NCBI GenBank assembly: GCA_037349105.1
Contig: JAYJMM010000065.1
Location: forward strand, 310,001 to 374,000
Direction: 5' to 3'
DNA length: 64,000 nucleotides
Source of the DNA: Limnomonas spitsbergensis
Lineage: Eukaryota; Chlorophyta; Chlorophyceae; Chlamydomonadales
Shown: one piece after another, positions 11,582 to 24,900 of the stretch
Position numbering within the stretch: position 1 is the stretch's first letter
Layout of the letters: every line of letters starts with the position of its first letter
Made by a program: the position numbers and the translations under genes
Notes under the pieces: model-generated
The model's database searches: none
What the model saw: only the letters and a program-made list of their open reading frames with translations
Told to the model about the DNA's origin: nothing

Positions 11582-12997
11582 AGGCCTTGGGGTATTTCCT
11601 TTGTGGCGATGGGATTTTGTGTCCATCGCATGATGGTTGCAGGAAGCATCTCTTTGGGGCTGCCTGCAACATCTTGGTTGTGTCCATTTGGATCGCGTCA
11701 GATTTTGCGACGCCAGACTGCCTGCATAGGTGGCTTGCTGATAGGGCATGGCCAGGCAGTATTTGCTGACACCTCGCCCTGACTGTTGCAACTGTCAAAC
11801 TTGTTTTTTTATGCTTGCGCTGCCGCCTGTTGCCAACTTGCTTGGCTCAGACTTGGCAATGTGTTTTTCCTGTTTTAGCTGACACAGGGAGGGGGCTGCG
11901 TGCACCCCTGGAACTCTGAAAGGCCCAGTATGAGCGATGTGTTTTTGTTTGAGAGAGTTTTCTACTAAGTGTGAAACCCGAGTGTAGCAAGAGAGTGACT
12001 CGATAGTAATAGCCTAAAACGGCAGTGTGGACGATGTTGTTTCAGGAATGAAATGTGCAACTGTTTTGACGCGAGGGCAGTGGCATAAAAAGGGAGCGCC
12101 CGAGCAGACCCTTCTCCCAATGGCATTCGTCCCTGTCGAGACTTGTACACTGATAATATTGAAGCTGGTTAACGTGTGTTGTGCTGTGTTTTTTGGCGGG
12201 TTATGATGTTGTGCCGCTTTTTGCGGTCCCTGCATGTTACGACTTCTGGTCTGCTTCTAGCGTTGTAACAAATGCCAGCCCAAGTTCCGTGATTAGTCCC
12301 AGGTACCAGTAGCAAATGGAATCGGAAGCAAAATCTGGCAAATTTTCATTCAAGTACTGGTGCGCCCCAATAATGGTGTGCCATGTACTTGCTAGGAACC
12401 TATTTCGACACGGGTAGTTGGATTACTGGTGAAAGGGAGGCATGATAAGATCCAGAGTGGTTATCTTTGATGCATGAACCCCCGAGTTCATTTTTGACCT
12501 GGTACATCCGGTGTAACGTCACTAACACACGGTGTGCAATCATTTTCTAAATTTGAGCATGTTGAGTGCTAGACCCATGTATATTTCCAACGAATGTTGC
12601 AGATTGGTAGCTTCAACAACTACCAGCCCCTCCTTTAAAATGCACTTAAAGGGCACAGTCCTACTTCAGGCATTGGGGAGAGGGGCCCAGGTTCTGGGCC
12701 GGATCATCGGCCCCGCCATCCCAGCAGCCCCCGGTGCATCCCCTGATCCTGGCCAGCCCCTCCCCGCATACGGCAAATACAACACTGAAGTTAGTATTCC
12801 GGGGCAAGGAGAGGATCCACGCCGCATCGGCAATCTCTTATATTTTCTACTCATCAGAAATGAGGACGCTGACATGATTTAGCAGAGCCCTTGGACGTTG
12901 GACAACAGCTCTCTGGACGGCAACAGTTTGCTGTTGTACCCAGCATCTTCGGGGTGGATCGATCATGTAATGCGAAAATATTTGAGACAAGCATCCC
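11582..12997. other. Intergenic region with a possible orphan open frame
   Basis: This separates the SpoVS gene from the SAM-LRR gene. It presumably holds a 3' UTR and a promoter. A + frame around 12660-12790 reads ALGRGAQVLGRIIGPAI and then a Pro-rich stretch ending YGKYNTE, and looks mildly coding. I see no clean splice sites or homologue, so I do not call a gene. The remainder shows nothing I recognise. Confidence 0.35.
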
Positions 12998-15900
12998 ATG
13001 GATTCCGAATTACTAGAAACGTTGACGTCATGGAAGCTCGAGAAATACGCAGAGGGTGAGTTGAGGCTTCTTAGTTGTTGTCCCCGCGTCTTCTTAACAT
13101 GACATATGGAAGCTACGAGCCGCGCGATCAAGAACTGTGAGACTAACGACCTTTCCATCGTAGCTCTGTGCAACAATTTGGGTGTCGCGGAGGCGTCGGA
13201 GCTGAGCATGGTCACGACTGACGACCTTCGAGAAGTTGGCATGACCCGAATCGAGCTCCAGCGTTTCCTCAGATGTCAGGCCCTGCTTCATGGTGAGGCC
13301 ATGGCCGCCATTTGAAATAGCAAGCACGGGCATGGGGCTGCTTGGGGGCTGCATGGGGCACACGCCCTGGCTTGCACGAAGGCATGGACTTGAATGGGGT
13401 TTGTGACGCACATGCATGCTCAAGAGGGTGCTGCCGCCCTGCAATCTACCATGCCAATCGCAGCCCTCTCAGTCCATTTGGGGGTTATATTCTGCCATAC
13501 CGATAGCAGCCTTCACACCCCACGTTGAAAATGAATGTGGGTGGCGAAGGTTGCGATCAAAACAAACTCTCATGCTATGGCAATAGCAACGCTGACAGCC
13601 CAAAATCGAAAGGCAAAGCCTCTTACATTTGTTGGTCTTCAATGTTTCCTCTGCTAGGCACCCCTACACGCGACGCCCTCGGTCCAGCCGGGCTGGCAGA
13701 AAGTCCTCGGTCCAGTCCCCCTGCAGCATCCAACAGCTGGGAGCCGCCGCCGCCGCAGCAGCAGCAGCAGTATAAGCAGCAGCAGGAGAAGCAGCAGCAG
13801 CAGCAACCGCAGGTTACTCATGTGCGCCGTAAAAGCAGCCATAGCATAGCTGCCTCTGTGACGAGCCGCACCTCTTCCCCCACTCGCGGGCTCGCGGCGG
13901 CCGAGGTGGCGGCGCCATCCGCTACCTACCGCTGCCCTGCGAGCGCCTCATCCCCGCCACCACCGGATCCGCGGGATCTGCAGCATGGCGCAATCCTGAT
14001 GCCAGCCTCCCTCCTGCTGGGCGGGGCAAGCAGCAGGGCGGAAGCTAGGCAGCAGCTGGCAGTACCGTACGTGATTGTACCGCCAAACAGCCCCAGATTG
14101 GACAGCTCCCATCATCAGGCAGACTCGCCAGAATTCGGGTCCCGTGGAATGGCCGGCACGTCGGTATCAAGTACGCACTCCCCGCCGCATCAGGCAGCCT
14201 CCCCGCTGCAGCTGCGGCACCTGCAGGTGCTCGGGGACATTGTCCTCAGCGCCGAGGTGCGCCGCTCGGAGCACCGGCAGCATCAGCAGAAGATGGGCAT
14301 GTCTGGGTCATCGGTCAAGTCCGGCGCTTCTTCCGGGGGGCGGAGCCACAGGAACACTCGCAGGGTGAGTGGGAGGGTGGGTGAGTAAGATGGTAAGAGG
14401 GTGAGAGGGAGGGTGAGTGAGTAACAGATAACATGGTAAGAGGGTAAGTGGGAGGGTCAGTGGGGGAGTGAGTGGGAGGTGGAGGGGGGGAGTGTGTGGG
14501 AGGGTGTGTTTGAGGGTGAGTGCGAGGCTGACTGGGAGTGGGAGGATGAGTGTGAGTGTGAATGAGCGGGTGAGGGGGTGGGGGAGTGGAGGAGGTTGGG
14601 ATACGGACAACCCTGTTGGAGTGTAAAGAAACCCAGCTGCATACAGCATGTAGGCATGACATCAAGCGACAGGTATTGGCTGTGGAAAACGCCAAGCAGC
14701 ATGCCAGAGGCCAGGAGATAGCTGAAGTGTAACTGAAGTGCAGCTGAGATGTGGCTGGATTGTGGCTGAATGGTAGCTACGACAAAATGAACACTGCTCC
14801 CCCAATGCTCTGCATGTTGAGTATTTTAACCCTTAGTCCTAAACCCTTTACCTTGCGGGTTTAGTCTAAGCCCTAAACCCTAAGCCCTCAACGTTGCAGG
14901 ATGATTCTAAACCCTCAACACTAGGACATTTACATTGCAGGATGATTCTTAACCCTAAGCCCCAAACCCATAACCCTAGTACCCTACAGGATGAGTCTTA
15001 AACCTTTACCCTAAACCTTTTACCTTGCGGGATGAGTTTAAACCCTAAACCACAAACCCTAAATCCTGTAGGATGAGTCAACCTCTGCCGGAACCTCTGC
15101 CAGCCCTCGTAACGTGTACTTTGTGGTCCCTCGGAGCCTCCAGCAACAACCGCAACAACACCTTGAACCAGAGCTGTTGCAGCAACAACATGGCGGGCCT
15201 GGATCTGAACTGAAGCAACAGCCATATGAGCAGTACGAGCAGCAACAGCAGCGGTACGAACTGCAAAAGCAACAGCAGCAACAACAGCTACAACAACAGC
15301 AGTTACAGCAGCAGCAACTGCAACAACAGCAGCAACAGGAGCGGTACAAGCTCCAGCTCCAGTACGACCGGGCCGCCTCCTCGTCTCCAGCTGCCAACCC
15401 CGCCTTCGATCAAACTGCCGGCCTGCACACGCAGGTGCGACCCCCGGCTGCCACTGCACTGTCGAATCAAACTGCTGCCTGGTACTCAGCGTCGCCGTCA
15501 TCTCCAGAGAGAGAAATGAAAGGAGGGGGAGTGGGAGGAGGCGAAGGAGGGATTCTTACAGATAAGTTGCATGGCTCTGGCGTGGCTGTAGCTCCCGCCG
15601 CCGCCGCCGCCTGTGCTGCCAGGCCAGTCCAAGGCAGGACGTGGCGTCACCAAGGTTGGAGGACCTTCAGCAGCAGCAGCAGCAGTGGTAGTAGCGAGGA
15701 TGAGCGTCCCTCACGCTGCGGTGGATCTAGATCTCGGGGCAGAAAGGAGAATCCGGGGCACGCCACGGATGTGAGGCAACCTGTTGCTGCAACAGCAGCA
15801 GCAACGGCGGCGGCGGCCGCAGCGGCGGCGTTGGCGGCAGCTTCAGCAGTTGCGGCGGCAGCGGCTGAGGTGGTGGTGAGGCTGAGAGCCGAGCAAGAAG

Positions 15901-18900
15901 CCGTGGCAGCCGCCGCAGCAGCCGTTGAGGCTGTGACCATCCTGAAGGCCGAACAAGAGGCAGAGAAAGCCGCCGCAGTTGCGGTGGCGATTCAGCTGAG
16001 AGCCGAGCAAGAGGCGGCTGTAGCAGCAGAGGCAGCCGAAGCTGCTGAGTCAGCAATGAAGCTGAAAGCAGAACAAGAGGCGGTAGCAGCAGCTGCGGTG
16101 GCAGCGATGGCAGAAGACGCACCCCCTCTCCTTCCGGCTCACGACCCCGCGTCGCCAAAATACTCAAGCCAGCAGCTGGGGGCCTGCCTGACGCCCGCCG
16201 AGCAGCAACAGTTGCAACATCTGCAACACCTCCAGCGTCTGCAGCTGCTGCAACAACTGCACGAGCAGTCTCAGCGGACTCAGCAGGGGCGCACGTGGTC
16301 AGCATCGGGCAGGTTCCCTCGATCGCCTGAGCCAGCACCATCAAGACCCTTGGGACCTTACGCATTGCAGCAGGTGGGCTGGATTGATTGGTTGGGCAGC
16401 TGGCAGCTGCTAGACTGCTGCTGGGATGCAGCTGGGATGCTGCTGGAGAGCTGCTGGGATGCTGCTGGGAAGTTGCTGGGATGCTGCTGGGATGCTGACA
16501 TTATGGGATGCTGATCTGCTGGGCTGCTGCTGGGTTCTTGAATGGCTCAGTGCTCCATTTTTGCAACCCAGCACTGCAGCAGGTGGGTTGGATTGACTGG
16601 GTGGGCAGCTGCTAGACTGCTGACTTGCTGGGCTGCTGACCTGATGGGCTGCTGACTTGCTGGACTGCTGACCTATTGGGCTGCTGCTGGGCTGCTGACC
16701 TAATGGGCTGCTGACTTGCTGTCCTAGTGGGCTGCTGCTGGGCTGCTGACCTAATGGGCTGCTGACTTGCTGACCTTGTGGGCTGCTGCTGGGCTGCTGA
16801 CCTAATGGGCTGCTGACTTGCTGACCTTGTGGGCTGCTGCTGAGCTGCTGAGCTAATGGGCTGCTGACTTGCTGGGCTGCTGCTGGGCTGCTGACCTAAT
16901 GGGTTGCTGACCTAATGGGCTGCTGACCTAGTGGGCTACTGCTGGGTTCTTGAATGGCTCAGTGCTCCTTTTTTGCAACCCAGCAGTGCAGCACGTAGTT
17001 TGAGTTGATAGCTTGCTGCTAGGTTGCTGCTGGGATGCTGACCTGCTCAGAGCTCCTTTTTTTGCAGCTCAGCTACATGTCAGCTACACTCTGGCCATTT
17101 GGCCGGAGGCCCCAGGTGTAAGCAGCCACGCTGCTTGCCCCCCCCCGGCTTAATCGGCCGGTCAAGTAAAAGTACATGCGGTACATGTGGTGCATGCAGA
17201 CCTGTCCGCACCTTGCGTTTGAATACTATGGTGCAATCCCCCCATGGATTTGAAATTTGAATTCAAATAGGCAAACCAGTTCCGGCGGTGCATCGTATAT
17301 GCAAGCAGTGCATAACATAGCCCAAGGATGGACACCGCAGATGTGCTTGGCCCCCCGGCTTCATCGGCCAGTCCAGCTTGGTCGACGTCGGGCCTTTGGC
17401 GGGCTCGGGGCATGCCCTATGCCGACTCTATGAAACACTTCATTTACATGTGCCTGTTCATTTTCAACTTTTCCTCAATTTTTTCCTGCCCCCTTGTGTT
17501 TGTATCGTTCTTTCCTCCCAGGTAGTAGGGCGCCTATGCGGCCGAGCCTTTTTCAGCAGGGCCCTGAGGTGAAATGTCATGGACATGTGCCTGTGCCCAC
17601 CGCGCGCTGCAGGTCGACGCGCTGCAGACCCAGGAGGAAGGAGACGACGGCGGTGGTGGCGGCGACAGTGGTGGCGGCAGGGACGGGACCGATGCGGGCG
17701 TGTACAGTGTGCTCAGTGTGCCTGCGCACGTCGCTTGCCGGCTGCAGGCGGTGCTGGAGGGCAGGGACTCAGGGCTGGACCTTTCAGGGTCGAACTTAGG
17801 TCAGTCTTATGGGTGCACAGTTCAGGGTTCAGCTGGGTCAGCCTAGGGTCTATGATATAGGGTTAACCTTGGTCAGTGAAGGGCATAGGGTTCAGGGCTC
17901 AGCTGGGGATTCTAGGTTTTATGATATAGGGTTCACCTTGGTCAGTCTAGGGTGGAGGGTTCACCTTCATGAGTTCAGGTTATACCTTAATCAATTAAGG
18001 GTTGAGGGTTAACTCATTCTAGGGTGTGGGGTTTATCTTACTCTGTCTACGGTGTAGGGTTTATCTTGGTCAGTCTGGGGTGTGGGGTTTATCTTTCTTA
18101 GTCCATGCATTATCTCAATCAGTCTATGGTATAGGTTTGAGGCATTCTCTCGATGAGTCCGGGGCTCAGGTGTGAGCCCTTGCCACGAACCTGTGTGTGG
18201 GGGGGGGGGGGGGGGGGCTGTGTCTTACTGTGTGTTGCCGTACGTGAACTATTTCCCTTAAAATTGCCGTGACGCGGGGGAAATGAAGAATGTCAGAGTC
18301 GACAAGGTCGTTCAGACACGCGACGAAACATTACACAGTTCGATGCATTTCGTAGCGCCCAGTTGATCGAAGTGTTTTGCGCACAAGTCAAACCTAGCGG
18401 ACAGACTCAGGACCAGACCTTACGTGCGCCCAGCACGCCCTGCGACGAGCTGAACTGGATTTTCTTCTTTACTTCGAGTTTTTCATGTATCGCGTGAGCG
18501 CTGCACTGGGTCAGGATCTCGACAGCCACCGTGTCAATCTGGTCGATATCGCATGGCGCCACCATCGTCATTTTCGACCCGATAAGCCTGGGTATTTCGA
18601 ACATGCTCGTGGGAATGCGCATGTTTGCCCTCCTGTCATATCCGAGACTCTCCCATTACCTGCCTCATACTCCCCCATGTCATGCCTCATACTCTGCCGT
18701 TGCATCCCCTGCCTCCTACTCCCCCATAGCATGCCATGCACCCTCCCTCGTGCCAAGCATCCTCCTTGATGCTCCAACCCCTTAACTCTTTTCACACAAC
18801 CCCTTCATGCCAGCCTTCCTTCTCTCATGTCATGCATCCTCATCCATGCCTGACACCCCCCTCCCTCATGCCATGCATCCTTCCCATGCTTGCCTTCCCC

Positions 18901-21900
18901 TCCACCATGCCTGCCTTCTCCTCCCTCATGCCATGCATCCTCTCCATGCTTGCCTTTCCCTCCTACATGTCTGCCTTCACCTCCCTCATGCCATGCATCC
19001 TCTTATATGCCTGCCTTCCCCTTCCTCATACCATGCATCCTCCTTCGTGCCTGCCTTCCCCTCCCTCATACCATGCATCCTCCTCCATGCCTGCCTTCCC
19101 CTCCCTCATACCATGCATCCTCCTTCATGCCTGCCTTCCCATCCCTCATACCATGCATCCTCCTCCATGCCTGCCTTCCCATCCCTCATACCATGTATCC
19201 TCCTCCATGCCTGCCTTCCCATCCCTCATACCATGCATCCTCCTCCAGGCCTGCCTTCCCCTCCCTCATACCATGTAACCTCCTCCATACCTGCCTTCCC
19301 CTCCCTCATACCATGCATCCTCCTTCATGCATGGCTTCCCCGCCCTGATACCATGTATCCTCCTTCATGCCTGCCTTCCCCTCCCTCATACCACGTATCC
19401 TCCTCCATGCCTGCCTTCCCCTCCCTCATACCATGTATCCTCCTCCATGCCTGCCTTCCCCTCCCTCATGCCATGTATCCTCCTCCATGCCTGCCTTCCC
19501 CTCCCTCATACCATGTAACCTCCTCCATGCCTGCCTTCTCCTCCCTTATACCATGTATCTTCCTCCATGCCTGCCTTCCCCGCCCTCATGCCATGTATCC
19601 TCCTCCATGCCTGCCTTCTCCTCCCTCATACCATGCATCCTCCTCCATGCCTGCCTTCCCCGCCCTCATGCCATGTATCCTCCTCCAAGCCTGCCTTCCC
19701 CTCCCTCATACCATGTATCCTCTCTCCCAAGCTTAACATCATCCCACATGCCCAGCCTCCTCCACCCCCATGCCCAAGATCATCCCACATGCCATGCCTC
19801 CTCCATCCCCCAGGCTTAACATCATCCCACATGCCATGCCTCCTCCACCCCCATGCCCAAGATCATCCCACATGCCATGCCTCCTCCATCCCCCAGGCCT
19901 AACATCATCCCACATGCCCAACCTTCATCCCCATGCCCAGCATCATCCCACATGCCCAACCTTCTCCACCCCCATGCCCAGCATCATCCCACATTCCTTG
20001 CCAGGTCCATCCCCCAGGCCTAACATCATCCCACATGCCATGTCTCGTCAGACCTCATGCCATGCGTGCCCATCCCTGATGCCATGCCTCTTCATATCTC
20101 ACGCCACGCCTTCCCATCCCTGATGCCATGCATCTTCACACCTCACGCCATACCTCTTCATACCTCACGCCATGCGTGCCCATCCTTGATGCCACGCCTC
20201 TTCATACCTCATGCTATGCCTTCCCATCCCTGATGCCATGCTTCTTCATACCTCCGCCATGCCTCTTCATACTCCACGCCACGCCTGCCCATCCCTGATG
20301 CCATGATTCTTCATACCTCACGCCATGCCTCTTCATACCTCACGCCATGGCTACCCATCCCTGATGCCATGCCTGCCCATCCCTGATGCCATGCCTCTTT
20401 ATACCTCACGCCATGCCTCTTCATATCTCATGCCATGCCTCTTCATACCTCATGCCATGCGTGCCCATCCCTGATGCCATGCCTCTTCATACCTCACGCC
20501 ATGCCTGCCCATACCTGATGCCATGCTTCTTCATACCTCACGCCATGCCTCTTCTTACCTCACGCCATGCCTACCCATCCCTGATGCCATGCCTCTTCAT
20601 ACCTCACGCATGATTCGGGCTTGCTAGTCAAATCCATTTCCCCCCCCACCAGTGGACAGGCACTGCCATTACCATCAGTGGCATGGAGGGGACTGGCAAA
20701 GTTTTTCGAATGCTATTTGTAAACATATTATTCCTTATGGAACAGTAAGAGCTGCTCAGGTGGTGAGCAACGGTGGTTTGTCAAGGGAATTCTGGGACGC
20801 GGGGCGGGAAATCTGTTTGGTGACACTTTGACCCGATCCGGCCTGAATGGCCTCTCCCTCCCTTTCTTTTTTCGTTTTCCCTATATTTTTCCTCTCCCTC
20901 TCCTCCCCTCCCCCAACACACACGCATTTCCCCCATGTTTAGGGCCCATCACACAGTAAGAAAAAAAACCGTGTGTGTGTGTGTGTGGTCAGGAGCGATT
21001 TTTTTCCCCGGCTACCAGTGAAGCTTCGGCAGGCCGCCCCGCGGCCGCGAAATGCTTGATTGGGAGGCCGGAGTGTAGCTGACACGCAGCTGAGACACGC
21101 ACAAAGAAACACTAGCCAGGAGGCCATGATGGCCACACTATTGCCGCTAGGGGTTGCCGGCGGTCCTGGTCGGCGGCCCTGATCTGCTGAGCATGCAACT
21201 GGACCCATGTTTTAGAGAGGTGCATACCCGCTGGGCCCCGCTGAACGCTCGACCACGTGGGGCTGGTAGGGAATGACTAGGCTCAATTCCAGCTACCCCA
21301 CCCTGCAAAGCCTGGGCCATGGCCATGGCCCTGACTTGCTGGGAATGCGACTGGACACATGTGATCCATGCTCTTTGAGCTGAACTCTGAACCCATAGCC
21401 TGAAACCATAAACCCAAAATTTGACTCACATGATCCCACCTCTTTGACCTAGAACTGTGTATGTGTGTGTGTTCGTGCGTGAGTTTGATCAGGAGGCCCG
21501 GGTAGCCACAGGGTAGCCACGGTCTTGGCTGGCAGCCAGCATGCGACTGGGCACACATAGGTCCAACCGTTGTGAGCTGTACTGTGCATGTGTGTGTGCG
21601 TGTGTTTGAACTGGAGGCCCAGGTGGCCACAGGGTTGCCACGGTCTTGGCCAGCAGCCAGTGAATCTTTTTTGTGACTACACACGTAGCAAGCTCATCTC
21701 GTGAGCATGTGACTGGACACACATGCCCCCATTGTTTTGGCCCAACACACGTAGCAAGCTCATCTCGTGAGCATGTGACTGGACACACATGCCCCCATTC
21801 TTTTGGCCCAACACACGTAGCAAGCTCATCTCGTGAGCATGTGACTGGACACACATGCCCCCATTGTTTTGGCCCAACACACGTAGCAAGCTCATCTCGT

Positions 21901-24900
21901 GAGCATGTGACTGGACACACATGCCCCCATTGTTTTGGCCCAACACACGTAGCAAGCTCATCTCGTGAGCATGTGACTGGACACACATGCCCCCATTGTT
22001 TTGGCCCAACACACGTAGCAAGCTCATCTCGTGAGCATGTGACTGGACACACATGCCCCCATTGTTTTGGCCCAGCAAACGTAGCAAGCTCATCTCGTGA
22101 GCATGTGACTGGACACACATGCCCCCATTGTTTTGGCCCAACACACGTAGCAAGCTCATCTCGTGAGCATGTGACTGGACACACATGCCCCCATTGTTTT
22201 GGCCCAACACACGTAGCAAGCTCATCTCGTGAGCATGTGACTGGACACACATGCCCCCATTGTTTTGGCCCAACACACGTAGCAAGCTCATCTCGTGAGC
22301 ATGTGACTGGACACACATGCCCCCATTGTTTTGGCCCAGCAAACGTAGCAAGCTCATCTCGTGAGCATGTGACTGGACACACATGCCCCCATTGTTTTGG
22401 CCCAACACACGTAGCAAGCTCATCTCGTGAGCATGTGACTGGACACACATGCCCCCATTGTTTTGGCCCAACACACGTAGCAAGCTCATCTCGTGAGCAT
22501 GTGACTGGACACACATGCCCCCATTGTTTTGGCCCAACACACGTAGCAAGCTCATCTCGTGAGCATGTGACTGGACACACATGCCCCCATTGTTTTGGCC
22601 CAGCAAACGTAGCAAGCTCATCTCGTGAGCATGTGACTGGACACACATGCCCCCATTGTTTTGGCCCAGCAAACGTAGCAAGCTCATCTCGTGAGCATGT
22701 GACTGGACACACATGCCCCCATTGTTTTGGCCCAACACACGTAGCAAGCTCATCTCGTGAGCATGTGACTGGACACACATGCCCCCATTGTTTTGGCCCA
22801 ACACACGTAGCAAGCTCATCTCGTGAGCATGTGACTGGACACACATGCCCCCATTCTTTTGGCCCAACACACGTAGCAAGCTCATCTCGTGAGCATGTGA
22901 CTGGACACACATGCCCCCATTGTTTTGGCCCAACACACGTAGCAAGCTCATCTCGTGAGCATGTGACTGGACACACATGCCCCCATTGTTTTGGCCCAAC
23001 ACACGTAGCAAGCTCATCTCGTGAGCATGTGACTGGACACACATGCCCCCATTGTTTTGGCCCAACACACGTAGCAAGCTCATCTCGTGAGCATGTGACT
23101 GGACACACATGCCCCCATTGTTTTGGCCCAGCAAACGTAGCAAGCTCATCTCGTGAGCATGTGACTGGACACACATGCCCCCATTGTTTTGGCCCAACAC
23201 ACGTAGCAAGCTCATCTCGTGAGCATGTGACTGGACACACATGCCCCCATTGTTTTGGCCCAACACACGTAGCAAGCTCATCTCGTGAGCATGTGACTGG
23301 ACACACATGCCCCCATTGTTTTGGCCCAACACACGTAGCAAGCTCATCTCGTGAGCATGTGACTGGACACACATGCCCCCATTGTTTTGGCCCAACACAC
23401 GTAGCAAGCTCATCTCGTGAGCATGTGACTGGACACACATGCCCCCATTGTTTTGGCCCAACACACGTAGCAAGCTCATCTCGTGAGCATGTGACTGGAC
23501 ACACATGCCCCCATTCTTTTGGCCCAGCAAATGTAGCAAGCTCATCTCGTGAGTGTGTGCATGTGTATTAAGGTGGACCGGGTGGACACACCGTTGCCGC
23601 GGTCTTGGCCGGCAGCCCTGGCCTGCTCAGCATGCGTCTGGACACATGCGGCTTGTCTGCTGATGGGGTGGCGCAGTTGGCCACAGCGTTGAGAGGCAAC
23701 CAGGTCAGTGTGTGGGGTTGGGTAGGGGGGATGAAGGATACCCAGGCACATGCTGTGTGTGGGGTCGGGTAGGGGGGATAAAGGATACCCAGGCACATGC
23801 TGTGTGTGGGGTCGGGTAGGGGGGATGAAGGATACCCAGGCACATGCTGTGTGTGGGGTCGGGTAGGGGGGATGAAGGATACCCAGGCACATGCTGTGTG
23901 TGGGGTCGGGTAGGGGGGATGAAGGATACCCAGGCACATGCTGTGTGTGGGGTCGGGTAGGGGGGATGAAGGATACCCAGGCACATGCTGTGTGTGGGGT
24001 CGGGTAGGGGGGATGAACGATACCCAGGCACATGCAGTGTGTGGGGTCGGGTAGGGGGGATGAAGGATACCCAGGCACATGCAGTGTGTGGGGTTGGGTA
24101 GGGGGGATGAAGGATACCCAGGCACATGCTGTGTGTGGGGTCGGGTAGGGGGTATGAAGGATACCCAGGCACATGCTGTGTGTGGGGTCGGGTAGGGGGG
24201 AAGAAGGATACCCAGGCACATGCTGTGTGTGGGGTCGGGTAGGGGGGATGAAGGATACCCAGGCACATGCAGTGTGTGGGGTCGGGTAGGGGGGATGAAG
24301 GATACCCAGGCACATGCTGTGTGTGGGGTCGGGTAGGGGGGATGAAGGATACCCAGGCACATGCTGTGTGTGGGGTCGGGTAGGGGGGATGAAGGATACC
24401 CAGGCACATGCTGTGTGTGGGGTCGGGTAGGGGGGATGAAGGATACCCAGGCACATGCTGTGTGTGGGGTCGGGTAGGGGGGATGAAGGATACCCAGGCA
24501 CATGCTGTGTGTGGGGTCGGGTAGGGGGGATGAAGGATACCCAGGCACATGCTGTGTGTGGGGTCGGGTAGGGGGGATGAAGGATACCCAGGCACATGCT
24601 GTGTGTGGGGTTGGGTAGGGGGGATGAAGGATACCCAGGCACATGCTGTGTGTGGGGTCGGGTAGGGGGGATGAACGATACCCAGGCACATGCAGTGTGT
24701 GGGGTCGGGTAGGGGGTATGAAGGATACCCAGGCACATGCTGTGTGTGGGGTCGGGTAGGGGGGATGAAGGATACCCAGGCACATGCAGTGTGTGGGGTC
24801 GGGTAGGGGGGATGAAGGATACCCAGGCACATGCAGTGTGTGGGGTTGGGTAGGGGGGATGAAGGATACCCAGGCACATGCTGTGTGTGGGGTCGGGTAG

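Noticed and set aside
15727..16365. 212-aa Leu/Pro-rich open frame on the - strand
   Set aside because: Antisense shadow of the Gln/Ala-rich SAM-LRR exon 4.
18736..19902. Pro/Ser/His-rich open frames on the + strand
   Set aside because: Products of the 40-bp minisatellite inside a SAM-LRR intron.
21680..23545. CRISPR-like regular array
   Set aside because: Units are contiguous with no unique spacers, in a eukaryotic intron; it is a satellite.
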